64,000 nucleotides of DNA from Nelumbo lutea (lineage: Eukaryota; Streptophyta; Magnoliopsida; Proteales; Nelumbonaceae), in contig JAKGHH010000003.1 in NCBI GenBank assembly GCA_022828595.1, positions 14,880,934 to 14,944,933 on the forward strand. The letters run 5' to 3'. The notes beneath the pieces were generated by a model. It saw only the letters and a program-made list of their open reading frames with translations. It was not told where the DNA came from and did not search any database. The position numbers were made by a program, and so were the translations under genes. Shown piece after piece: positions 47,930 through 57,296 of this stretch. How positions within the stretch are numbered: the first letter of the stretch is position 1; each line of letters begins with the position of its first letter.

Positions 47930-48183
47930 GTCATTCAAAAAGACGTGCCACTGTTGTACGTGCGCGGGCGGTTGTCAGGGAGACGTGCAACGCATCAGTT
48001 TCGGAAAGACGCCTGTCGAAGCGATGTCGGTTTCAAAAAGGCGTGCGCTAACGTTTTGCTTTTTTCAGAAGGACGTGCGCCAATCACGTCTCGACCTTAT
48101 GGGACGTGCGGTCAGCGAAAACGTGGGTCGTCGGATCGTCTTCGATCTGCACGGTCAATTCTTGGTTACTGTAGCTATAAATA
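47930..48183 (+). promoter_or_regulatory. Putative promoter of the opposite-strand gene in element 2
   Basis: TATAAATA at 48176-48183, in the context GTAGCTATAAATAGTGGGGG, stands about 200 bp before the ATG at 48382. The 250 bp before it hold about seven ACGTG or GACGTGC motifs, for example near 47940, 47957, 47981, 48072, 48086, 48104 and 48120, the core of plant G-box-like sites. The orientation is opposite to gag-pol. No transcript data. Confidence 0.5.
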
Positions 48184-49150
48184 GTGGGGGATCCCAGTCG
48201 ATTTGTCACTTTTGCGGTTTGTCTACTGAGCTCACGTCCAACTTTTCAGCTCGCGTCCAAGTTTTTTCCAGCTCGCGTCAAGGCTGGTTACATAGCCTTC
48301 AAGGTTCTTTGGTTTGTTCCAGTCTCCGCAGCCTTCAAACTTTCTTCCGGTGAGTACTTTCCTGAATCCACCTTTTCCCCAATGTCTAGCTTTGATAGCT
48401 CAGACGATTCTTCAAGTTGGGTCGACGTAGGTTCTACCAACTGAGTCGTGTCCCCCGACTGCCTCAGTGATCTTGAGGTGGAAATCGAGGACTATGAACC
48501 AGTAGGCCGAGGTCGGATGCTAGACAGGTTTGGTCCCTCGACCATGATGCCTAAGGGGCTTCAATCCTTACTTATGTCTTACAACCTTCCTGGGGGGTAT
48601 ACATATTTTATTCCTTCGGGTAGCTTTCCTTGGGAACATGGTCCTGATGAGATCGTGATTTTTCGAGAGCAGCTCGCTGCGGGGTTGCGACTTCCTTTCC
48701 ACCCCCTTCTCGTCGAAGTCATAAACCACTTCGGTGTCACCATTGGCCAACTTCATCCAAACTCTATTTGGAACCTGGTGGGGATAGTTTCCCTTTTTTG
48801 CAAGTAGAACTTCCCCTTGGACTTAGAGATATTCTCCTCTATCTTGATTCTCAAGAGACAGGCGGATTCTCTTCCTGGGGGAAGACGGGCATATTACCTT
48901 TCTCCTCGCCAGGGTTTTAAGCTTCTGAACGATCTTCCTAATAAGGTCCCGGCGTGGAAGCGGGACTACTTCGGCGTGCGAAGTGCACAAGGATGACCCT
49001 TTCAGACCGGGTGGGGTGAGGCCGCTCCTGATTTAGGCGTTACTCTCGATAAAACGATGGTGAAGGGCCTCCAGCAATGGGCATGACAAGGTTTAAAGTG
49101 CCATTACTACTTAACGGAGGCCAAGCTTATTGCGGTTGGCCTGAGTTCGG

Positions 49151-49225
49151 GTAGGTTTCTAGCTATGCGGTTTCTTGCTTGCTTTGTTCTTTTCATTTTT
49201 TCTGATGTCGAACTCGTTTCTACAG
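49151..49225 (+). other. Candidate intron 1 of the opposite-strand gene
   Basis: 75 bp, donor TTCGG|GTAGGT, pyrimidine-rich middle, acceptor TTTCTACAG|GTGTG. The length is divisible by three and the frame is open through it, so splicing is optional for the reading frame and less certain than intron 2. Confidence 0.5.
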
Positions 49226-49654
49226 GTGTGATGGACGCGGAGAGAACTCGTGGGGGGCGTCTGTTCCAAGGTATGAAGAGGAGGAAGCGGGTCGCCAAGC
49301 GAACTCGTACCGAGCTGCCCCTGGATGAGGAACCCCAAGTTCCAGACCACACGCCGGAGGATCTGCCCAGGGAGCCCGAGGTGACCACCGATGCATGAAA
49401 CTGTCGGGGCGCCTTACGCTGAGACCACTCATACGGGCGCTCCTACATACTCAAGTGCTTCTGCTCACTCTGGGTCCGCTCATACACGGGCTGGGCCCTT
49501 GGGCTCGGGAGCTCAAGGGGAGCTCAGGAGCGTGTTGACGCCGAACTACGCTCTTAAGAAGAGTAGGGAGGCTACTTTCCTTGAGGAGATCGCGGCGTGG
49601 ACCGATCTTCCCTTGAATCAGGTCGCCTACTGCGCCGTAACACATGCTATGGTG

Positions 49655-49728
49655 GTAAGTTAGATTCCGTCTACCTTTTTCATTTTCTGTCGCTTTTGCT
49701 GTTATTGCTCACTTGTTTCTTTTGGTAG
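49655..49728 (+). other. Candidate intron 2 of the opposite-strand gene
   Basis: 74 bp, donor GTG|GTAAGT, T-rich middle, acceptor TTTTGGTAG|GTG. Removal joins THAMV to VNSSIHALAAQV in phase 0 and changes from frame 2 to frame 1, as needed to read on. Strong splice consensus at both ends. Confidence 0.75.
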
Positions 49729-50617
49729 GTGAATTCTTCAATTCATGCCTTAGCGGCCCAAGTGGAGAGGAGCTCGCGACAGGCGCGAGCTACTGAGGCT
49801 GCCGCTCATGCTGCTGAAGAAGCTTTCCGTGCTGCAGAGGCAAATTCCTGGGCTGCTGAGGCGGCCGCTTATGCTGCCGAAGAGGCTGCTCGCGTCGCGA
49901 TGGCCAGGTAGGCAACGTCTCAGCGTGATGCCGAGGCCATGGGGGTAGTTGTCAAGCATATGGCAGACTTGAAGTTGGATTTACAACATCAAGTCGAATA
50001 TCTTCAGGAGGACATCAGGGAGAGAACACATATTTTTTCCCAAGGCATTAAAGACGCCAAGAAGAAGGCAGTTGAAGACTACATTGCCTCTCCGCGTTTT
50101 GACGATCTGATGGTGGATTCTTACAGAAGGGGGTTCAAATTGAGCAGGTGGATGATTCGGAATACGTACCCCGACCTCGATGTTAGTGCCATATCCACTT
50201 CGCGTATAACTCAAGAGATGGCCAATGCTGTCGATGGCGAGCCGGACTCTGAAGGAGAGGCAGGGCCTTCGGGTGTTGTTGAAGTGCCTTCTAATGGCGA
50301 AGAAGTAGCTCCGGGCATGTAACTTTTTTTTTTTTGTAAGTCCCTTCTGATGGCCAATGTACTCCTGTTTCTTGCAACGGAATAGATAGTCTTTTTGCCC
50401 AAGTGTTCCTTTTCCCCGAACTGATTCTTTGTTGATGCCACTTTGTTTGGGTTATTATACTTCTGCGACCTGTTTTGCCGTGAAGGCTTTTTGGCAACTA
50501 ACTGATTTTTTGCCGAGCTGGTAATATGCTCGACTTCTTTGCTTATTTGCACCGAGGTTCCTCTTGGCTCTGCATTGTGGCCCATAGGACCTGATTTCGT
50601 CCACTTCGCTTGGCGGT

Positions 50618-51367
50618 TTATAGGTAGTATCGCCTTAAGTTCACGATGTTCCACGCTCGAGGTACTTGTTTGCCTTCCAAGGTTTCGAGTTCGTATGCCC
50701 CCCCGAGCGTTCTTTTTACTTTATAGGGCCCTTCCCAGTTTGGTCCAAGTTTTCCCACGCTGGGTTCGGACACCATAATCTTACGAAGGACCAGGTCGCC
50801 GACTTGGAAGCTTCGTTGCTTTACTCTGGTATTGTAGTAGCGAGCTACCTGCTGCTGGTATGCCGCTGTTCGGATGTGCGCGAGGTCCCTTACCTCGTCC
50901 AATAGGTCAAGGTTGGTACATAACTCGTCTCCGTTCGTCCGATTGTTGTATGTTTCTAGTCGCAATGTTGGTACTTTGATTACCGTCAGGATCACTGCAT
51001 CAGTGTCGTAGGTGAGGTTGAAGGGGGTTTCTCCCGTGGTAGTTTTTTTTGTAGTTCGGTGAGCCCATAAGACACTTGGTAGCTCTTCGGCCCACAATCC
51101 CTTAGCCTGATCCAGACGTGCTTTCAATCCGCGCAGGATGGCTTTGTTCATTACTTTCGACCGTTTGCCTGCGGGTGCGCGACTGATGTGAAGTTTTGTT
51201 GAATCCCCATGTTCTGGCACCACTCTTGGAACTTGATATCCTCGAACTGCTTGCCGTTGTAGGAGATTAGTACCCGAGGTAACCCAAAGTGACATACTAT
51301 GTTCTTCCAAAAGAAGTTTTGTATGTTTCGGGCCGTAACAATTGCCAGAGGTTCGGCTTCTATCCAC
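50618..51367 (-). pseudogene. int: Integrase C-terminal half of element 2
   Basis: Minus-strand frame after a 4-bp deletion (AGAC, present in element 1) near 51160. It includes the last part of the DDE core with lysine at the catalytic glutamate position (KVMNKAIL), LPSVLWAHRTT, GETPFNLTY, and the C-terminal RSFQVGDLVLRKI, then GGAYELETLEGKQVPRAWN and the stop at 50618. This is the natural end that element 1 has lost. Confidence 0.88.
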
Positions 51368-54225
51368 TTCGTAAAGTAATCTACTGCAACAACTAGGAAT
51401 TTTCTTCCACCTGTTACTGGTGGGAATGGCCCCAGGAGGTCGATGCCCCTATATGCAAAGGGCCATGGGCTGGCGAGGTATTTGAGGTCGGAGGCAGGTT
51501 GATGGTGGATATTGGCATGCTTCTGACACTTGTCGCATTTTCTGATGAGCTCGACAGCTTCTGCCTTCATCGTTGGCCAGTAGTATGCTTGTCGAAGTGC
51601 TTTTTGGGCGAGTGTTCTGCCCCCCAAGTGTCCTCCGCACAGGCCCTCATGAGTGTCACGAAGTACGAACTCGGCTTCGGCATGTCGCAGGCAACGCAAG
51701 TAGGGGAGCGTGTAGGACCGTCGGTATAACCGTTCGTCTATTATGACGTATTTGGCTGCCTGGCGCTGCACCCTCTTGTCCGCATTGCGTTCTGCAGGGA
51801 GGGTTCCGTCTATCAAGAAGCTCGCGAGTGGGTCGATCCAGCTCGGCTCCGCTTCCAAGACGGGAGCGACCTCCTCTATCCCCTCGAGAATACTAGGCCG
51901 AGGTAAGTCCTCTATGTAAACAGTTCTCATGTTGTTGTGACTTTTGCTGGCTAACCGGGGCAGAGCGTCGGCCTCAGTGTTCTCTGACCTCGGGATTTGC
52001 CTGATGAAGTGTGACTGGAAGTTGAGCAGGGCTTCTTTTACTTTGGCCAAATATGCGATCATGGAGAGCTCGCGTGCTTCATACTCGCCTGTAATTTGGT
52101 TGACCACGAGCTGGGAATCGCTGCAGATGACCAAGTGTTTTGCCTTTACCTTTCGCGCTAGGTTCAGCCCAGCTATTAGTGCTTCGTACTCTGCCTCATT
52201 GTTAGATGCCGTGAACTCAAAGCGTAGTGTGTATTCTAATTTTGTGCCGCCCGGGAAGCATAAGACTATTCCAGCTCCGCTGCATTGCCGGTTCGAGGAA
52301 CCATCCACGTGAAGGATCCAGGGCTCCTCATCCCAGTTCGCGTTTCGCCTGACCAGGAGAGATGCCACACTAGCTGCTACTTCACGGGGTCCAGACTCTA
52401 TTGGCTCGGGAGCTCCGGGTTCGCCCGAACTGGGGTCCTCGGGCTCGACCTATGGGGCTTCGTGGCTGAAAGTGCACTCGGCGATAAAATCTGCCAAGGC
52501 TTGGGCCTTAATAGCGGTTCTTGGTTTGTACTAGAGGTCGTACTCGCTGAGTTTGATGGCCCATTTCGTTAGTCGACCGGAAACCTCAGGTTTGAGTAAA
52601 ACTTGTCTCAGGGGTTTGTCAGTCAGGACGATGATGGTGTGAGCCTGGAAGTATGGGCGGAGTTTCCGAGCTGCTGTCACTAGGGCGTATGCTAGCTTTT
52701 CTATCTGCGGGTACCTTGTCTTTGCTCCCTGCAAAATTTTACTAACATAATAGATGGGTCGCTGGACCCGATCTGTTTCTTTTATTAGTACCGAACTAAT
52801 CACCTCGTCGCTTGCCGAGAGGTACAGTTCTAAGACCTCGCCCACCTCGGGCCGGGCTAAGGTCAGCACACTAGCGAGGTAACCTTTTAGTTCATCAAAC
52901 GCGAGCTAGCAGTCCTGGGTCCACTCGAACCCTTTGCCTTTGATTGCCTTGAAGAAGGGTAGGCAGTGGTCTGCTGATTTGGACATGAAGCGGCTTAGAG
53001 CGGGTATGCGGCCGTTTAGCCTCTGAACCTCTTTTACTTTCCGAGGTGGTCTCATATCTAGAATGGCTTTTATCTTGTCCGGGTTGGCCTCAATACCGCG
53101 CCGATTGACAATGTACCCCAGGAATTTTCCCGAGGTGACGCCGAAGACACATTTGTTGGGGTTCAATTTCATGCTAAACTGACGCAGGATTTGGAAGACA
53201 GAATCTAAGTCTTGTATTAATTCTTGTGAAAACTGAGTCTTGACGACCATGTCATCTACATAGCACTCTATCTTCGTGCCAATCAGGGGACAAAACAGCC
53301 TATTTACAAGTCTTTGGAAAGTCGCCCCGGCATTTTTTAGTCCGAAGGGCATGACCTTGTAGTAGTATAGGCCGAACTCGGTTATGAAACTGGTTTTTTC
53401 CTCATCGGATGGGTCCATCTGGATTTGGTTGTAGCCCGAGTAGGCGTCTTGGAAGCTTAGCAACTCATTTCTCGAGGTCGCGTCCACTAGGCGGTCAATT
53501 CTGGGGAGGGGGAAGTAATCTTTTGGGCAAGCTCAGTTTAGGTCGGTGTAGTCGACGCACATGCGCCACTTGCCATTTGCCTTTTTTACCAACACTGGGT
53601 TAGCCACCCAGCTCGAGTAATGGACTTCCCTTATGAAGTTTTCTGCGAGGAGCTTCTCAACCTCCTCGTCGACCGCCCTCCAGTGTTCCGGGGCTAAGTT
53701 GCGTTTCTTCTGTCTAACGGGTCTGACTACAGGGTCAGTATTAAGTTTGTGAGTTATCAGGTCGGGGCTAATGCTGGGCATGTCGGCTGCGAACTAGGCA
53801 AAAATATCTAAATTTTGAAGTAGAAAACTCACCAGTTCGGTTCGTAGGAGTTCCTTGACGGAAGCTCCGATCTGAAGTGTGCGAGCTGGGTCCGTAGCCG
53901 AAGTTGGGATTGCGACTGTTTCCTCCGTGGGCGAAGCTCGTTCCTCACCTTGCTCCGCAGGCCTCTCCAGTTCGAGGTCGTCGGCCGCCTTGGTTTTTCC
54001 GTTCTGGGCGGCAACATGACACTTGCGGGACTCGAGCTGGTCGCCCCGCGGTACCCGTACACCGAAGTCCGTAGGGAACTTCATGGCCAAATAGTAGGTG
54101 GAGACCGCTGCCCGTAGGATATGCGTGATCGGCCGCCCTATTATGGCATTGTATGGGGAGGGGGTCGCGACTACCAGGAAATCATGGTTGAGTCTGACTG
54201 CACAAGGCCATGTGCAAACTTCCAC
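51151..54225 (-). pseudogene. pol: pol of element 2: protease end, RT, two RNase H domains, integrase N-terminal half
   Basis: One minus-strand frame from 54225 to 51151, interrupted by stops at 53794, 53533, 52906, 52531 and near 52451. Order: protease end (PSPYNAIIGRPITHILRAAV), RT (FIREVHYSSWVANPVLVKK, WRMCVDYTDLN, FGLKNAGATFQ, catalytic CYVDDMVV), first RNase H (about 52870-52440), archaeal-type RNase H (DGSSN, NNEAEYEALIAGL, CSDSQLVVNQ), then integrase with zinc-binding HxxxxxxxxH/CxxC (THEGLCGGHLGG, CDKCQKH) and GIDLLGPFP. The second catalytic aspartate of integrase is tyrosine here (ISYNGKQFE), while element 1 keeps aspartate. The frame ends by the 4-bp deletion near 51160. Confidence 0.9.
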
Positions 54226-54233
54226 AGGTACTG

Positions 54234-56310
54234 TTATTTTTCCGAGGGGCCTGACTTCCTCTCCGCTGAGCTGCCCAAATCTATGAGTACGCGTCTGACC
54301 TCGAAGTCGTTGATCCTTAGTTTAATGACAAGCGCGTCATCATGGGGGTAGCGGACCCCTCGCGCGTCGTCCTCCGTGAAGAAGATTGGTTCTTCGGTCT
54401 TTGGTCTCTTTGGGGGGTTCTGTTCTTCGAGGGCCGCTTCATGAACTGAAGTCCGGGCCGCTGCCGAGGTACACCCCACTACCACCGAACCTCCCACAAT
54501 TACATGGATGGTTCCCCGAACCGGCCTCTCTTCCGGAGGTTGTTGCTGCAACGGTTCGACAGGTCTGTTGCTAGACTCAGGGGCATCCTTTTCGTGCTTC
54601 CCTTGCCGACCTGCCTTATTGTTATTATTGTTGTGTTGTACAAAGTTTCTCAAGTATCCGCGATGGATGAGCCCCTCTATCTCGTCCCAGAGGTTATTAC
54701 ACTGCTCGGTACTATGACCATGGTCTCTATGGAAACTACAATACAAATTCTTATTTCTCTCGTTCAGATTTCCCTTTAGGCGAGGTGGCCACTTCACGTA
54801 CGGGGCATCTTTGATCGTCATTAAGATCTCGGTCTGCCTTGTGTTTAACGGCGTGTAGTCCGTCCGAACTGCTAGGGGAGCCCGAAACGACTGGTTCGGC
54901 TTCGGCTCCCGGGCCGGGTTTTTTCTATCGACCGGGTTGGAGAGCTCGCCTTCTCTCTTTCTTTTCTCGTTCCCGCCTTCGGCTCGTTGGTTGATTTCTT
55001 CCTCTGTCCTCATGAACTTATCCGCGAGCTTGAGGAATTCGGCCACGGTTGCGGGCTGGTTAGCCACCATGTGCCATTTGAATTCTTTGTGCGTCACCCA
55101 TCTTTTGGCCGCCGTGAGCTGCACTGTGGGGTCCAACCGCGGTATCTACAAGCATGCTTCGTTGAATCGCTTGATGTAGCCCCGGATGGATTCTCCTTCT
55201 CTTTGGATTACTCCGAAGATGCTTTCCTCTGTTATGGGGCACCGTTGGTTGGTGACAAAGTGTGCGGTGAAGACCTGCACAAACTGGGCCCAACACTTTA
55301 TCGACCCGGGGGCCAGGTTCCTGTACCAAGTGCGAGCAACCCCCTTGAGGGTGGTGGTAAAGGCCACGCACATGCACGATTCGCTGGCCCTGGCAAGGTG
55401 CATTTGGGACTGAAAGGCGTCAACGTGGTCGTTGGGGTCGAAAGACCCATCGTACTTGTCCAGAGGTGGGAGCTTGAAATTTCTGGGTAAGGGGACCGCC
55501 AGGAGTTCTGATGCGAGGGGGGAAGGAACCGAGAGAATCGGAGCAGCTCCTACTTCGTCCGAGCTCGTCTCTTTGCCTCCGAGTTCTGACAAGGCACGGG
55601 TGGCGGTTCGGCGACTTCGTCGGCGCCTTCGTTGTTGAGTGGGCCTTGTACTGGCGCTGCTGGCCTCCGTGTTACCGAGCTCGATGGGACCGGAATGCTG
55701 GTGGTCTGCCGCCAGGGCACCGAATCGGTTTTCCATGAGCGGGAACTCGGGCTTGGAGTGTCGGGGTGCCGACCTCGCGGGCGAGGTTCCCGACCCACCT
55801 ACGGGTTGCGAGGCGATGATGATATTTTTCTCACTTCGGCCTGGGGACGAGGCCTGGCTGTTAGGGGGGTTCTGGGGCCAGGAGGCCTTTGCCTGGTGGG
55901 GGCGTCCATCCTGCAGGGAGGCCTTGACCGGCCTCGGAGCGGGGTGGCGAGGTGGAAGTAGTGGCTGGTTCAGTGGCAGTTAGGGGAACTGCTGTTGATA
56001 GTGATACTGGGAGATATTGTGCAGTACTTGGTGCTGGTGAAACTGGTGTTGCTGGAACTGTTGCATTTGGGCTTGCATTGCCCGCATGCACTACATCAGG
56101 TTGTCCAGCCGGTTTTGGCTGGCTGCCAGGGGGACGACAGCTTGTGGTAGGAAGGTTTATGGGTGCCACTGCTTGTGGCACGTTCAAGCTGGGGATCCCA
56201 TCCACCAAAAGGGGGATGGTGAACTGTCCAACGCACACCACGGGGACTTGAAGTTGTTCCCCGGTGGTGTTTGTCTCCGTGCCACGTCCAGCATTGCTAG
56301 AGGAGGCCAT
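54234..56310 (-). pseudogene. gag: gag and protease start of element 2, broken
   Basis: Starts at 56310 with MASSSNAGRGTETN, as in element 1. The first frame runs to 55861 and a frameshift leads to a second (55736-54234) with a basic stretch (RRRRRSRRTATRA), the gag domain (KYDGSFDPNDHVDAF, GVARTWYRNL, CPITEESIFGVIQREGESI), a stop near 55146, then VAEFLKLADKFMRTEEEINQ, the zinc-knuckle-like CSFHRDHGHSTEQC and the protease entry RRVLIDLGSSAE. Just after it, 88 bp present in element 1 are missing, between two copies of TCAGCGGA, which shifts the frame away from pol. This copy keeps the gag segment that element 1 has lost. Confidence 0.88.
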
Positions 56311-56372
56311 GAGTGTTGGGTTTTTTGAAGAAAAGGGGTTATGGAAGTTTGGAGGGAGGCTTTTTGAAGCGA

Positions 56373-56389
56373 TCCCACAGACGGCGCCA
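56373..56389 (-). other. Primer-binding site of element 2
   Basis: On the minus strand TGGCGCCGTCTGTGGGA, 2 bp after the 5' LTR, identical to element 1 over 17 bases. Confidence 0.85.
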
Positions 56390-56391
56390 AT

Positions 56392-57291
56392 TGATGGAGC
56401 GCGACCCGGCCGGTCTTAGCTGTCCACGACCTTGCTTCTGAACGGGGTAGCAGGGAGCCTGAAACGGAGGAGATGAGGAAGCTCCGGGGGGGGGGACCCG
56501 GTGTAGCGGCTCCGAAGCTCAAGTTAGAATCCTTCAAAAGCAAGATAATACTAGATAGCGCAAAGTTTGCATACATTGTTTGTTGGTGGCAGGGGGTTCT
56601 TATAATCACTTTGCGCACTCGCTCCGAGGCCCTTGTCAGGTCGGGTATGATTACCCTTGTGCTTGCCAATTCGGCCGTCGTCCTTTCTATTGGGACAGAA
56701 CCGTCCCTGCCTAACCATCTCTCTAACTGGAGATGGCGGTGTTAGTGGCGGTGGCAGGTGGCCGTTTAGAGTGCGGCCGCCAAACGTCAGATCCCAAGTC
56801 AGTCAGGTGCGGCGCCCTCAGGCACGGACTTCCTCAGTGTCAGGTTTGGTTTTGGTGCCCAGAAGGTGATGCGGAGTGCTGAGTGAGGCGAAGTCTTGAG
56901 CTCGGAGGTATCTATAGGGCAGGTCAGTTCGGTGAGGTGTATCTCGAACTATTACAAGGTTGGCCAGTTCGGCGAGGTGTATCCCGAACTGTTACAAGGT
57001 GGCCAGTTCGGCGAGGTGTATCCCGAATTGTTACAAGGTTGGCCAGTTCGGCGAGGTGTATCCCGAACTGTTACAAGGTGGCCAGTTCGGCAAGGTGTAT
57101 CCCGAGCTGTTACAAAGTTGGCCAGTTCGGGTTACTCTGGTTTTGGGCCAAGGGTGAATTCGGGCCCCCCGTAGGGAGTTCGGTCCGCTAGTGTTCCCTT
57201 GTTCACGCCTTAGGCTTGACCCCTTTTGACGAACTGTTGTTTCTGCCATGTGTTGCGTAACAGTGAGGTCGGGCCATATCTTCCTTCATTA
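56392..57291 (-). repeat. 5' LTR of element 2
   Basis: 900 bp; inner end TGATGGAGC at 56392, outer end at 57291 fixed by the GTTTC duplication. The 40-bp tandem array is at about 56919-57128. Confidence 0.93.
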
Positions 57292-57296
57292 GTTTC

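Larger units (their letters stand above)
48382..50322 (+). pseudogene. Opposite-strand accessory gene of the Tat element, with introns, broken
   Basis: Runs against gag-pol, between integrase and the 3' LTR. Exon 1 (48382-49150) starts MSSFDSSDDSSSWVDVG and contains a region typical of PF04195 ('putative gypsy type transposon'): FPWEHGPDEIVIFREQLAAG, LPFHPLLVEVINHFGVTIGQ, LHPNSIWNLVG. Exon 2 (49226-49654) begins MDAERTRGGRLFQGMKRRKR, basic and nucleus-like. Exon 3 (49729-50322) has an alanine-rich helix (AAEAAAYAAEEAARVA), a coiled coil and the end FDDLMVDSYRRGFKLSRW, YPDLDVSAIS. Proteins of this kind are known as additional ORFs of Tat elements; their function is unknown. Intron 2 joins frame 2 to frame 1, so it is required. 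Stops at 48442, 48805, near 48994 and 49084 and at 49909, plus a frameshift near 49395, make this copy non-functional. Confidence 0.8.
46793..57291 (-). mobile_element. Ty3/gypsy LTR retrotransposon, Tat-like, 10.5 kb (element 2)
   Basis: A full-length but decayed copy on the minus strand. 5' LTR 56392-57291, PBS 56373-56389, gag-pol about 56310-50618, an opposite-strand gene about 48382-50322, polypurine tract about 47706-47725, 3' LTR 46793-47705. A perfect 5-bp target duplication GTTTC flanks it (46788-46792 and 57292-57296). The LTR ends are TGATGAAGG...TCCATCA; the 5' LTR starts TAATGAAGG, a change of the terminal TG. It is clearly related to element 1 in LTR, PBS and coding parts. The two LTRs differ at roughly one base in 15-20 by eye, so the insertion is not recent. 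Dual RNase H and the opposite-strand gene place it in the Tat lineage. Confidence 0.95.
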
